From Variovorax sp. WS11 (GTDB lineage: Bacteria > Pseudomonadota > Gammaproteobacteria > Burkholderiales > Burkholderiaceae_C), in contig NZ_JAAGOW010000001.1 in NCBI RefSeq assembly GCF_010499245.1, forward strand, positions 930,001-994,000: 64,000 nucleotides of DNA, written 5' to 3'. A model generated the notes under the pieces. That model was not told where the DNA came from, did no database searches, and saw only the letters and a program-made list of their open reading frames with translations. This document shows, piece after piece, positions 1 through 9,780 of this stretch (within the stretch, counting starts at the first letter, position 1; each line of letters begins with the position of its first letter). A program made the position numbers and the translations under genes.

Positions 1-1666
<1,666 letters not shown>

Positions 1667-1691
1667 TCCCCTGGCGGATCCTTCGAGCCCG

Positions 1692-1730
1692 AACGCCCGC
1701 TTTGCCTTGACGGCCGCGGGCGTTTTCTTT
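1692..1730 (+). terminator. Rho-independent terminator of rpoD
   Basis: A 9-bp perfect stem (AACGCCCGC at 1692-1700 with GCGGGCGTT at 1716-1724) is followed by TTTTCTTT. It begins 25 bases after the rpoD stop codon and ends rpoD transcription before the intron. Confidence 0.9.
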
Positions 1731-1791
1731 GGCCGCGCACAACAAGCAAGAAGTCAGAGTAGGAATGCCAGTCACCCAGCACCCCCTCCGC

Positions 1792-1824
1792 AGATCCGTA
1801 CGTGCGGAGCTACCGCATACGGCT
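1792..1824 (-). ncRNA. Group II intron domain V
   Basis: On the minus strand a 33-nt hairpin begins with the catalytic AGC triad (AGCCGTATGCGG), has a five-base loop TAGCT, and closes with CCGCACGTACGGATCT. This is the typical domain V shape that holds the catalytic metal ions for splicing. The stop codon of the reverse transcriptase (TAG) is the first three bases of the loop, so the protein frame runs through the 5' strand of this RNA element. Confidence 0.85.
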
Positions 1825-3318
1825 CCTGCCTTGGGTCATGACGATCAGACGCTGGTTCGGGTACGGGTGGCAGATGTTCGGAACAGGCAGCCAATGCGCC
1901 ATCAAGCGATACATGCGTCGCCAGGGCAGGTCGCGGCTCTGGCTGCGGCGGCACAGCGTGCGATGCCACAGCCCGACGACCTGATGGCGGAATGTCCTCA
2001 GCCGCGCGCCGTTGCACGGCACGCCGAAGTAGCGCGCATGCCCAGTCACCACCGCCCGCAGGTACTGGCCCTGCTCCGGGATGGGTTGGTGCATGCGCCT
2101 TCTGAGTTCGAGCTTGATCACCTGCAGCTTGGCGCGCAGGCGTTTGGCACTGGTGAGTCGCAGGACCATGAACTTGCCCTTCCTCGTCGTCCCGCAGCAA
2201 TGCGTGAACCCCAGGAAGTCGAAGGTCTGCGGCTTGCCTTGTCCCTTGCGGCGTCGGTTCTCGCGGGCGAAGCGCCCGAACTCGATCAGCCGCGTCTTCT
2301 CGGGGTGCAGCTTCAGCCCGAACTGGCCCAGCCGCTCGGCCACCGCGCGCTGGAAGCGCTCGGCATCGTCGCGGAACTGGAACCCGGCAACCCAATCGTC
2401 GGCGTAGCGCACGACGATCACGTCGCCTCGGGCATGGCGCCCCCTCCACTGCTTGACCCACAGGTCGAACGCATAGTGCAGGTAGATGTTGGCCAGCAGC
2501 GGGCTGATGCTCCCACCCTGAACCGTACCCAACTCACTTTGCGTCAGCCTGCCGTCTTCCAGCACGCCCGCGTGCAGCCATTTCTTGATCAGCCGCACCA
2601 CGCGCGCGTCAGCCACGCGGTGTTCGATGAACTTCACCAGCCAGTCCCTTTCGATCGTGTCGAAGAACTTGGCTATGTCCGCATCGAGTATCCAGTTCAC
2701 TCGTCTGCTGCTCACACCTACCGCCACGGCATCCAGCGCGTTGTGCGCGCTCTTGCCGGGCCTGAAGCCGTAGCTGAACCCGAGGAAGTCCTGCTCGTAG
2801 ATGGCGTTCAACACTTCGACCGTGGCGCGCTGGACGAGCTTGTCCTCCAGCGCCGGCACGCCCAGCGGGCGCTTGCTGCCGTCGGCCTTGTCGATGTACA
2901 CCCTCTTGACAGGCTGGGGCCGGTAGCCCCCTCGGGCCAGCCGCTCGGACAGTTCCAGGAGGTTGCCCTCCAGGTCCTGCCCGTACGTCTGCCAGGTCTG
3001 GCCGTCCACCCCGGCGGCCGCATCGCGCTTGAGCGCAAGGTAGGCCGCCCGCAGGCGCTCGACCGCGTAGATGTGATGCAGCAGTCCAGTGAACCTCGCA
3101 CCACGACGGCCCTTTGCCGTCTGTCGTATGCCATCGAGCGCGGTTCCCATGTCATAGACCCGCACCGATCTGCGGGACATGCGCGCCGCGATGGCATTTC
3201 CCTTGGCCTGCCGCCTTCCCTCCACCGCCTCCGCCGCCGCAGGAGCTCCCCCCGCAGCCTTGTTCGGCAGCTTCTTCGGTACTACGCAGCAGTCCGACTT
3301 CCCGCGCCCGTGGCTCAT
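1810..3318 (-). CDS. ltrA: Group II intron reverse transcriptase/maturase
   Basis: Intron-encoded protein that assists splicing and copies the intron RNA into a DNA target. The 502-residue protein has the reverse-transcriptase palm with the YADD catalytic box (VVRYADDWV), the fingers motif KRPLGVPALEDKLVQ, and GTVQGGSISPLLANIYLH. A maturase (domain X) region follows, with a basic C-terminus; no HNH endonuclease domain is seen, so it belongs to the endonuclease-lacking group. The start at 3318 (MSHGRGKS) is chosen because AAGGG lies nine bases upstream; an upstream ATG at 3480 would add residues encoded by intron RNA domains. The stop codon lies in the domain V loop. No frameshift is seen, so the element may be active. 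Confidence 0.92.
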   Translation of the reverse strand: MSHGRGKSDCCVVPKKLPNKAAGGAPAAAEAVEGRRQAKGNAIAARMSRRSVRVYDMGTALDGIRQTAKGRRGARFTGLLHHIYAVERLRAAYLALKRDAAAGVDGQTWQTYGQDLEGNLLELSERLARGGYRPQPVKRVYIDKADGSKRPLGVPALEDKLVQRATVEVLNAIYEQDFLGFSYGFRPGKSAHNALDAVAVGVSSRRVNWILDADIAKFFDTIERDWLVKFIEHRVADARVVRLIKKWLHAGVLEDGRLTQSELGTVQGGSISPLLANIYLHYAFDLWVKQWRGRHARGDVIVVRYADDWVAGFQFRDDAERFQRAVAERLGQFGLKLHPEKTRLIEFGRFARENRRRKGQGKPQTFDFLGFTHCCGTTRKGKFMVLRLTSAKRLRAKLQVIKLELRRRMHQPIPEQGQYLRAVVTGHARYFGVPCNGARLRTFRHQVVGLWHRTLCRRSQSRDLPWRRMYRLMAHWLPVPNICHPYPNQRLIVMTQGRSRMR

Positions 3319-3723
3319 CGTCGTACGCCCTTGGGCTTCACGATGCGCTCTGCAGCCAGCGCTTCCCAGCGCTGCGCAGAAGGACGCGGGATCTCCCGGT
3401 TCCCGTGCGAGGTGTTTCCGCGCGTGCGCGGGGTCTCTGACCGCGCGGGGTCCGATGCCGCCTCGCCAAAGCGGCAGCATCGGTGTGGCCTTCGGCTTTC
3501 TCCGACAACCTCGGCACCCCGGACCACCCGCAACTCTCGCCGCGGGGCATGTATTACGCGGCTCGATACCCGGCCCGCGCGTACCCCTGTCAACGCTTCG
3601 CCCACACCCTCACGAATGTGTACGCATGACTCGGGGCCGCCGTAGCTGGCTAAGCCTTCAACGTATGACTCTTTCATTCACAACACCTCGCCGGTTTTGA
3701 CCGGCGCACCGGAGACCTCTCGC

Positions 3724-4962
3724 ATGAACCCCGACGCCGACAAACTCTGGCACGCGCCGCGCTGGGCGCTCGCCGTGCTGCTGGCGGTGCTGGGCATGCT
3801 CGGCCCTTTCTCCATCGACACCTACATCCCGGCCTTCGCGGGTATCGCCCAGAGCATCGGCGCGACGCCGGCGCAGATGCAGCAGACGCTGTCGGCCTAC
3901 CTCTTCGGCTTCGCCTTCATGAACCTGTTTCATGGCGCGCTGTCCGACAGCTTCGGCCGGCGGCCCGTGGTGCTGTGGGGGCTGGCGGTGTTCACCATCG
4001 CCTCCCTGGGCTGCGCACTGTCGCAGACCATCGCGCAGCTGGTGTTCTTCCGCGCGCTACAGGGCCTGTCCACCGGCGCCGGCATCGTGGTCTCGCGCGC
4101 CGTGATCCGCGACATGTTCCCGCCGGCCGAAGCACAGCGGGTGATGAGCCAGGTGACGATCTACTTCGGCATCGCCCCCGCGATCGCGCCGATCATCGGC
4201 GGCTTCCTCTTCGTGCACCTGGGCTGGCACAGCGTGTTCTGGTTCCTGGTGGCAGTGGGCGTGGTGCTGTTCGCCGCCAACTGGAAGCTTCTGCCGGAGA
4301 CCCTGCACAAGAGCGAGCGCCAGCCCTTCGAAGTGCGCCACCTGATGCGCGGCTACTGGAATCTCTGTTCCGATGCGCGCTTCCTGCTGCTCGCGCTGGC
4401 CAGCGGCGTGCCCTTCAACGGCATGTTCCTCTACGTGCTGGCCGCGCCCGCCTTCCTCGGCGATCACCTCGGCCTCGCGCCCACCCAGTTCTTCTGGTTC
4501 TTCCTGCTGACCATCGGCGGCATCATGACCGGTGCCTGGGCCAGCGGGCGCATGGCGGGCAAGGTGGCGCCCAAGCGGCAGATCCGCGACGGCTTCCTGA
4601 TCATGCTGCTGACCTCCATCGTCAACGTGATCGCCAACGCCCTCTTCACCCCGCACCCCTTCTGGGCGATATTGCCGCTTGCGGTCTTCGCCTTCGGCTG
4701 GGCACTGATGGTGCCGGTGGTGACTCTGCTGGTGCTCGACCTTCATCCCGAGCGCCGCGGCATGGCCTCCTCGCTGCAGGCCGTGATCGGCTCGACCGCC
4801 AACGGCATCGTGGCCGGCGTGGTCGCGCCGCTGGTGATGCACTCCACCTTCGCCCTGGCGCTGACCTCGATCGGAATGATGAGCGTGGGCCTGGTGGCCT
4901 GGGCCTGGCTGCACGGGCGTTGGCCCGAGATCGGGCGCAGGGTCGCCGGCGAACTCGCCTGA
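3724..4962 (+). CDS. Bcr/CflA-type multidrug efflux MFS transporter
   Basis: Inner-membrane drug/proton antiporter of the major facilitator superfamily. The 412-residue protein has about 12 hydrophobic segments. The first reads through GPFSIDTYIPAF, a hallmark of the Bcr/CflA family, and the loop 2-3 motif A is DSFGRRPVVLWG. The start at 3724 (MNPDADKLW) has GGAGA eight bases upstream; an in-frame TTG at 3697 lies inside the group II intron and is rejected. The intron's 5' end lies only 14 bp upstream of the ATG, directly before the SD, so the original promoter has probably been displaced or runs through the intron. The HPP-CBS gene follows after 4 bp and is likely co-transcribed. The exported compound cannot be told from the sequence. 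Confidence 0.9.
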   Translation: MNPDADKLWHAPRWALAVLLAVLGMLGPFSIDTYIPAFAGIAQSIGATPAQMQQTLSAYLFGFAFMNLFHGALSDSFGRRPVVLWGLAVFTIASLGCALSQTIAQLVFFRALQGLSTGAGIVVSRAVIRDMFPPAEAQRVMSQVTIYFGIAPAIAPIIGGFLFVHLGWHSVFWFLVAVGVVLFAANWKLLPETLHKSERQPFEVRHLMRGYWNLCSDARFLLLALASGVPFNGMFLYVLAAPAFLGDHLGLAPTQFFWFFLLTIGGIMTGAWASGRMAGKVAPKRQIRDGFLIMLLTSIVNVIANALFTPHPFWAILPLAVFAFGWALMVPVVTLLVLDLHPERRGMASSLQAVIGSTANGIVAGVVAPLVMHSTFALALTSIGMMSVGLVAWAWLHGRWPEIGRRVAGELA

Positions 4963-4966
4963 AGAC

Positions 4967-6118
4967 ATGCTGAGCGAGCAACTGCGTACCTTCGCGCGCG
5001 CCTGGCTGCCGGCGCGCACCAATGTCAATGCCAGGGAGCGCCTGCGTGCCGTCGTGGGCGCCGGGCTGGGCCTGCTGGTCACGGCGCTGCTGTCCCAATC
5101 GACGGGCTCTTCGATCGACAGCCGCTGGCTGGTCGCGCCGCTGGGCGCCAGCGCCGTGCTGGTGTTCGCGCTGCCCGCCAGCCCGCTCGCCCAGCCCTGG
5201 TCGGTGATCGCCGGAAACACCTTCTCGGCACTGGTCGGCGTCGCCTGTGCCCGATGGATCGCGGACCCGGTCTGGGCCAGCGCCCTCGCCCCCGCGCTCG
5301 CCATCGGGCTGATGTTCGGCTTGCGCTGCCTGCATCCGCCCGGCGGCGCGGTGGCGCTGTTCGCGGTGCTGAGCCAGACCACCCACTTTCCGTTCTCGCT
5401 CTATCCGGTGGCGCTCAATTCGGTGCTGCTCGTGCTGGCCGGCGTGCTCTACAACAGCCTCACGGGCCGGCGCTACCCGCATGTGCAGCTCGCGCCGCGC
5501 AAGCCCAGCGCCGATGCGCGCTTCAGCTCGGCCGACGTCGACGCGGTGCTCGCACGCTACAACCAGGTGCTCGACATCAGCCGCGACGACCTCGAAGCGC
5601 TGATCCGCGAAACCGAGCTGGAGTCCTACCGCCGCCGCCTGGGCACCGTGCGCTGCGCCGACATCATGTCGCGCGACCCGGTGGTCGCCGAGTTCGGCAC
5701 GCCGCTGCAGGAGGCCTGGGCCCTGATGCAGGCGCGCCGCATCAAGGCCCTGCCGGTGATCGACCGCACGCGCCGGGTGGTCGGCATCGTCACGCAGGCC
5801 GACTTCTTCCGCCACATCGACCTGGATCACCACGAGGGCCTGGGCGGCCGCCTGCGCGACTTCATCCGCGCGACGCGCACCGTGATGTCCAGCAAGCCCG
5901 AGGTGGTCGGCCAGATCATGACGCGCCAGGTGCGCGTGGCCAGCGAGGAGCGGCCGATGGTCGAACTGGTGCCGCTGTTCTCCGAGGGCGGCCACCACCA
6001 CATCCCGATCATCGACGGCGAGCGCCGACTCACCGGGATGATCACGCAGTCCGACTTCGTGCGTGCGCTGTACCGGGCGGTCGGCCCCGAAACCGAGCCG
6101 GCGGCGCCGGCTTCTTGA
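4967..6118 (+). CDS. HPP family membrane protein with tandem CBS domains
   Basis: A 383-residue inner-membrane protein. The N-terminal half has four or five hydrophobic segments with the family signature LHPPGGAVALF near residue 125. The C-terminal half carries two CBS modules (ADIMSRDPVV...LPVIDRTRRVVGIVTQADFFRH and the second ending ...HIPIIDGERRLTGMITQSDFVRAL), which typically bind adenosine nucleotides and gate a partner domain. HPP proteins have been linked to nitrite transport in chloroplasts and cyanobacteria, but the substrate here is unknown. The gene starts 4 bp after the MFS exporter, so they probably form one transcript; no functional link between them is known to me. Its last codons lie in a terminator-like hairpin. 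Confidence 0.85.
   Translation: MLSEQLRTFARAWLPARTNVNARERLRAVVGAGLGLLVTALLSQSTGSSIDSRWLVAPLGASAVLVFALPASPLAQPWSVIAGNTFSALVGVACARWIADPVWASALAPALAIGLMFGLRCLHPPGGAVALFAVLSQTTHFPFSLYPVALNSVLLVLAGVLYNSLTGRRYPHVQLAPRKPSADARFSSADVDAVLARYNQVLDISRDDLEALIRETELESYRRRLGTVRCADIMSRDPVVAEFGTPLQEAWALMQARRIKALPVIDRTRRVVGIVTQADFFRHIDLDHHEGLGGRLRDFIRATRTVMSSKPEVVGQIMTRQVRVASEERPMVELVPLFSEGGHHHIPIIDGERRLTGMITQSDFVRALYRAVGPETEPAAPAS
6096..6117 (+). terminator. Hairpin overlapping the end of the HPP-CBS gene
   Basis: AGCCGGC (6096-6102) pairs with GCCGGCT (6106-6112) and is followed by TTCTT. The stem uses the last codons of the gene. It may terminate the MFS/HPP-CBS transcript before the convergent LysR gene; the short T run makes this moderate. 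Confidence 0.5.
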
Positions 6119-6158
6119 CGAGCGCCGCGCTGCGGAACCGGGACTTCCGGATGTCCCT

Positions 6159-7079
6159 TCAGCGCTTCTTCATCGGCGGCGCCGGCGGCCAGTAGCGCTC
6201 GTCGGCAAAGCGCGCGGCCAGGAAGTCCAGCATCGCGCGCAGTGCGGCCGGCATCTGGCGGCGCGAGCTGTAGACGCCGTAGACCCCCATCGCCAGCGGC
6301 CGCCACTCGGGCAGCAGTGCGACCAGCCGACCGCTCGCCACCCATGGCGCGGTCGAGTACTCCGGCTGCATAGCGATGCCGGCGCCTTCGAGCGCTGCCG
6401 TCAGCAGCACCGACGACTCGTTGGCACTGAGGTTGCCGCCCACCGGAACCGCCACATGGCTGCCCTTGTGCTCGAACTGCCACAGGCTCTTGCCGAAGTA
6501 CGAATAGGTCAGGCAGTTGTGCAGCGCGAGTTCCTGCGGCGAGCGCGGCGTGCCGTGCGCCTTCAGGTAGGCAGGCGTCGCGCAGATCACCGAAGCGCAG
6601 TGCCCCAGGGGGCGGGCGATCAGGTTCGGATCGAGGTCGTTCGTGATGCGGATCGCGAGATCGATCCGCTCTTCCACCAGGTTGACGGTGCGGCTGCTGA
6701 TGCTGAGGTCGATCGCGGTCCGCGGGTACTGGCGCAGATAGGCCGCGACCGCCGCCGCGATCACGTCCTGCGCCAGCGATTGGGCGCAACTCAGGCGCAG
6801 CAGGCCCTGCGGTACGTCGGCCGGCGTGTCGGCCGCGACCGGCATCTGCCCCGCGATCTCGAGCATCTGGCGGCAGCGCCCGAGTGTCTCCTCGCCCGCT
6901 GCAGTGAGGCTGAGGCGGCGCGTGGTCCGATGCAGCAGCCGCGCGCCGGCCCAGTTCTCCATCTGGGCCAGGTAGCGCGTGACCATGGCGCGCGACATGT
7001 CCAGCGCCTCGGCCGTCGCCGTCATGCTGCCGCGCTCGGCAACGTTCACGAACACCTGCGAGGCGGTGATGCGGTCCAT
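6159..7079 (-). CDS. LysR family transcriptional regulator
   Basis: A 306-residue regulator with the N-terminal winged helix-turn-helix of the family (FVNVAERGSMTATAEALDMSRAMVTRYLAQME, residues about 9-41) and a C-terminal periplasmic-binding-like effector domain. LysR proteins usually need a small ligand and control a divergent gene; the DsbA-like gene starts 105 bp away on the other strand, with an inverted repeat between them, so that gene is the likely target. The ligand is not known. The helix-turn-helix resembles the CrgA-type subgroup often found near quinone or oxidative-stress genes, but this is weak. Confidence 0.9.
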   Translation of the reverse strand: MDRITASQVFVNVAERGSMTATAEALDMSRAMVTRYLAQMENWAGARLLHRTTRRLSLTAAGEETLGRCRQMLEIAGQMPVAADTPADVPQGLLRLSCAQSLAQDVIAAAVAAYLRQYPRTAIDLSISSRTVNLVEERIDLAIRITNDLDPNLIARPLGHCASVICATPAYLKAHGTPRSPQELALHNCLTYSYFGKSLWQFEHKGSHVAVPVGGNLSANESSVLLTAALEGAGIAMQPEYSTAPWVASGRLVALLPEWRPLAMGVYGVYSSRRQMPAALRAMLDFLAARFADERYWPPAPPMKKR

Positions 7080-7082
7080 GTT

Positions 7083-7139
7083 GATCCGATCGATTCAAGC
7101 AACAAACCTTTGCATGCTAAGCGGTTTTTTGATCGGATC
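7083..7139. promoter_or_regulatory. Inverted repeat in the LysR/dsbA-like divergent promoter
   Basis: GATCCGATC at 7083-7091 is the exact reverse complement of GATCGGATC at 7131-7139; 39 bases separate them. Each arm is also followed closely by GCAACA, so the two sites resemble each other in both orientations. They lie between two divergent starts, as expected for an operator of the adjacent LysR protein. Function is inferred. Confidence 0.45.
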
Positions 7140-7184
7140 GAGCAACATAAGATCGCCGCCATTCCCACTGAAGCGCCGATCGCG

Positions 7185-7838
7185 ATGAACTCCGCCACCC
7201 TCCACTACGTCTTCGACCCGCTGTGCGGCTGGTGCTACGCCGCCGCGCCGCTGGTGCAGGCAGCGCGCGCGGTGCCGGGCCTCGCGATCGCCCTGCACGG
7301 CGGCGGCATGATGACCGGATCGAACCGGCGCACCATCACGCCCCAATGGCGCGACTACGTGATGCCGCATGACCGGCGGATCGCGCAGCTCACCGGCCAG
7401 CCCTTCGGCGAGGCCTACTTCGAGGGACTGCTGCGCGACACCACGGCGGTGATGGACTCCGAGCCGCCGACCACGGCCATTCTTGCGGCCGAGGCGCTTG
7501 GGGGCCGCGGGCTCGATCTGCTCCAGCGCCTGCAGCGCGCCCACTACGTCGAGGGACTGCGCATCGCCGATGCCGCGGTGCTGCGCAAACTGGCCACCGA
7601 CATCGGCCTCGACGGTCCGGCTTTTGCCACCGCGGTCGAAGCGCATGCGGGTGAGCCCACGCGCGAGCACTTCGCCGCGAGCCGTGCGCTATTGGCGCGC
7701 ATGGGCGGCAGCGGCTTTCCGAGCTTCGCGCTGGCGCGTGGCGACGGCCGCCTCGAACGAATCGATGCCAGCCCCTGGCTCGGCCGGCCCGAGGCCTGGC
7801 AGCAGCACCTGGCCCAGGCGGCGCGGCAGGCCGCCTGA
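7185..7838 (+). CDS. DsbA family thiol oxidoreductase-like protein
   Basis: A 217-residue protein with a thioredoxin fold and the active-site motif CGWC near the N-terminus (FDPLCGWCYAAAP, residues about 8-20), followed by the helical insertion of DsbA/FrnE-like proteins and a C-terminal SGFPSFAL strand with the expected cis-proline. No signal peptide is visible, so it probably acts in the cytoplasm, as FrnE-type members do. The ATG at 7185 is the first start after the promoter region. It is divergent from the LysR gene and followed 42 bp later by an NAD(P)-binding protein on the same strand. The substrate is unknown. Confidence 0.82.
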   Translation: MNSATLHYVFDPLCGWCYAAAPLVQAARAVPGLAIALHGGGMMTGSNRRTITPQWRDYVMPHDRRIAQLTGQPFGEAYFEGLLRDTTAVMDSEPPTTAILAAEALGGRGLDLLQRLQRAHYVEGLRIADAAVLRKLATDIGLDGPAFATAVEAHAGEPTREHFAASRALLARMGGSGFPSFALARGDGRLERIDASPWLGRPEAWQQHLAQAARQAA

Positions 7839-7880
7839 GAAGCCCCTTCCATTTCCTTTTCTTCAACCAGGAGTTCTTCC

Positions 7881-8498
7881 ATGAGCCATATCGCCATCCT
7901 CGGCATCAGCGGCCGCGTCGGTTCCCGCATCGCCAACGAGCTGCTTGCACGCGGCCACACGGTCACCGGCATCGCGCGCAACATCGACAAGGTCCAGCTC
8001 CAACCCGGTCTCGCGCTCAAGCAGGCCGACGCCACCCGGCTCGACGCGCTGGTGCCGCTGCTTCGCGGCCATGACGCCGTCGTCAGTTCGACCCACTTCG
8101 CGGGTGGCACCGACGCCGCCACCGCCGTCGCCGCTGCAAAACAGGCGGACGTGCCGCGCCTGTTGGTAGTGGGCGGCGCAGGCAGCCTCGAGATCGCGCC
8201 GGGCAAGGCGCTGGTCGACACGCCCGAATTCCCGGCCGCCTACAAGCCCGAGGCACTGGCAGGCCGCACCTTCCTGGAGTCGCTGCGCGCCGAGAAGGAA
8301 CTCGACTGGACCTTCCTCTCGCCCTCCGCCCTGCTCGAGCCCGGCGAGCGCACCGGCAGCTACCGCACCGGCGGCAACCAGTTGCTGGCCGACGCCAACG
8401 GCAAGAGCTGGATCTCGATGGAGGACTATGCGATCGCGATGGCCGACGAGATCGAGAAGCCCGCGCATCCGCGCCAGCGCTTCACCGTCGGGTACTGA
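7881..8498 (+). CDS. NAD(P)-binding epimerase-like protein (atypical SDR)
   Basis: A 205-residue Rossmann-fold protein with an N-terminal dinucleotide loop (ILGISGRVGSRIANEL) and the short NAD(P)H-binding architecture of YwnB/NmrA-like proteins. It lacks the YxxxK catalytic pair of classic short-chain dehydrogenases. Its SD, AGGAG, is well placed before the ATG. It follows the DsbA-like gene on the same strand and is likely under the same LysR control, which hints at a redox-response role. That role is inference; no reaction can be assigned. Confidence 0.8.
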   Translation: MSHIAILGISGRVGSRIANELLARGHTVTGIARNIDKVQLQPGLALKQADATRLDALVPLLRGHDAVVSSTHFAGGTDAATAVAAAKQADVPRLLVVGGAGSLEIAPGKALVDTPEFPAAYKPEALAGRTFLESLRAEKELDWTFLSPSALLEPGERTGSYRTGGNQLLADANGKSWISMEDYAIAMADEIEKPAHPRQRFTVGY

Positions 8499-8587
8499 AC
8501 GGGCCGCCGCAGACGCCTCGACTGCCTTCATCGCGGCGCAAAAGACGCGAAATCTGTTCAGCGGCCCGCGATTGCCAGTAGCCCCTC

Positions 8588-8604
8588 GTAGAATTTTTTT
8601 CTAC
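8588..8604. repeat. Short palindrome upstream of the lipoprotein binding-protein gene
   Basis: GTAGAA (8588-8593) and TTCTAC (8599-8604) flank five T residues, 20 bp before the start of the next gene. It could be an operator or a weak hairpin in the 5' leader. Apart from this palindrome I see nothing notable in 8499-8624. Confidence 0.35.
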
Positions 8605-8624
8605 AACATTTTCAGTGGGGTTAC

Positions 8625-9761
8625 ATGAGACTTGTCGGCATTGGCTTTTCGGCACTCGCACTCGTCGGGCTCATCGCCTGTTCCAAGGTACCCGACACGG
8701 TGAAGATCGGTGTCGCTCAGCCTTTGTCCGGCCCGCTGGCCGCCCTGGGCAAGGACATGCTCCAGGGCGTCGAGCTGGCGGTGAAGGAGCTCAACGCCAG
8801 CGGCGTCACGGTCGACGGAAAGACCGTGCATTTCCAGATCGTTGCCGTCGACGATCAATCGAGTGCGGGCGTCGGCGAGCAGGTTGCGCGCCACCTTGTC
8901 GACGAGGGCGTGGTCGCGGTCATCGGTCACCTCAATTCCGGTGTGAGCATCCAGGCGGCGCCGATCTACGCTGCGAAGAACATCCCGCAGCTCGCCATTT
9001 CCACCCAGCCCAAGTACACGCAGCTCGGCTTCCCCACGACGCTGCGGCTGGTGGCCAGCGACACGATCCAGGGACGCGCGATGGGCGCCTATGCGGCCAC
9101 GACGCTCAGCGAGAGCGCAGGCGCCTGTGCCGTCGTCGACGACAGCTCGTCCTATGGCAAGGCGTTGGCCGATCTGGCGGAAGAATCGCTCAGCGCCCAT
9201 GGCCGGACCGTGGCCCTGCGCCGATCGTTCGACGACAAGACCACCGAGTTCGGCTCACTGGTCAAGGAGTTGAAGACCCGTTCGGTCGAGACCATCGTCA
9301 CGACCCTCGCTGACTTCCAGGTCGTCGCGCTCGTCAAACAGCTGGCAGACGCCGGCCTGACCAACATCAAGATCGTCGGCGGCGACACGCTCAAGACGAA
9401 CAAACTGCTGGCGCAGAAGCTCCCGCTCGAGGTCTTCGCCACGTCGCCCGTTCTGGAGCCGAGGGAGTTCTACCGCGGCGCGAAGTTCGTCGATGCCTTC
9501 AGCGCTGCACACGGCCACCCGCCGGTGTATGGCGCGCACTACGCCTACGATGCGATGTACTTGCTGTCCAACGGCGTACAGCGGGCCAAGTCGGTCGACG
9601 GAAAGGTGCTGACTGCCAAGCTTCGCGAGCTCGACTTCATGGCCCCTGTCACCAATGTGATGAAGTTCGGTCCCGACGGCGAGCAGGTCTACGGCAGCGT
9701 GGGTGTCTATCGACCGCGCGCGGGCCGCTGGGAAGCACTGATGAGTTCAGGCCGCTGGTGA
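8625..9761 (+). CDS. Branched-chain amino acid-type ABC transporter substrate-binding lipoprotein
   Basis: A 378-residue periplasmic binding protein of the LivK/Leu-Ile-Val type (type I fold, family start VKIGVAQPLSGPLAALGKDM...GVELAVKELN). The N-terminus is a lipoprotein signal peptide with lipobox LIAC, so it is likely lipid-anchored. No permease or ATPase follows; the nearest Liv system (10.2-14.8 kb) is on the other strand with its own binding protein. It may feed that transporter or act as a separate ligand sensor. The ligand is not known; homologues bind amino acids, amides or aromatic acids. Confidence 0.85.
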   Translation: MRLVGIGFSALALVGLIACSKVPDTVKIGVAQPLSGPLAALGKDMLQGVELAVKELNASGVTVDGKTVHFQIVAVDDQSSAGVGEQVARHLVDEGVVAVIGHLNSGVSIQAAPIYAAKNIPQLAISTQPKYTQLGFPTTLRLVASDTIQGRAMGAYAATTLSESAGACAVVDDSSSYGKALADLAEESLSAHGRTVALRRSFDDKTTEFGSLVKELKTRSVETIVTTLADFQVVALVKQLADAGLTNIKIVGGDTLKTNKLLAQKLPLEVFATSPVLEPREFYRGAKFVDAFSAAHGHPPVYGAHYAYDAMYLLSNGVQRAKSVDGKVLTAKLRELDFMAPVTNVMKFGPDGEQVYGSVGVYRPRAGRWEALMSSGRW

Positions 9762-9780
9762 ACGGGGCGCCCTGCCCAGG

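Larger units (their letters stand above)
1759..3709 (-). mobile_element. Group II intron (retroelement) carrying a reverse transcriptase
   Basis: A self-splicing retroelement of about 1.95 kb read on the minus strand. The 5' end is taken at 3709, where the minus strand reads GTGCG, the group II 5' consensus, inside a short hairpin (GCCGGT/ACCGGC). About 390 nt of RNA domains I-III precede the protein gene. Domain V is recognisable at 1792-1824 and a domain VI-like hairpin lies at 1765-1782. The 3' end is placed at a CCTAC at 1759, but could be a few bases further along. The element sits between the rpoD terminator and the SD sequence of the next gene and runs opposite to both, so it cannot splice out of their mRNAs. 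The class was not assigned. Confidence 0.85.

Noticed and set aside
1733..1745. A second GTGCG-like intron 5' end (minus strand TTGTTGTGCGC) beside the rpoD terminator
   Set aside because: The following bases do not match the intron's 5' hairpin, so a tandem copy is not supported; likely chance.
1729..3645. Long plus-strand open frame (638 codons) opposite the reverse transcriptase
   Set aside because: It is antisense to a protein with clear YADD and RT motifs and has no domain; high GC keeps it open.
1692..3709. Class C intron insertion into the rpoD terminator
   Set aside because: The terminator faces the intron's 3' side; the 5' exon (minus strand above 3709) has no terminator hairpin with T run, so the class C target rule is not met.
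3697..3723. Upstream TTG start for the MFS exporter
   Set aside because: It lies inside the group II intron; the ATG at 3724 has a good SD.
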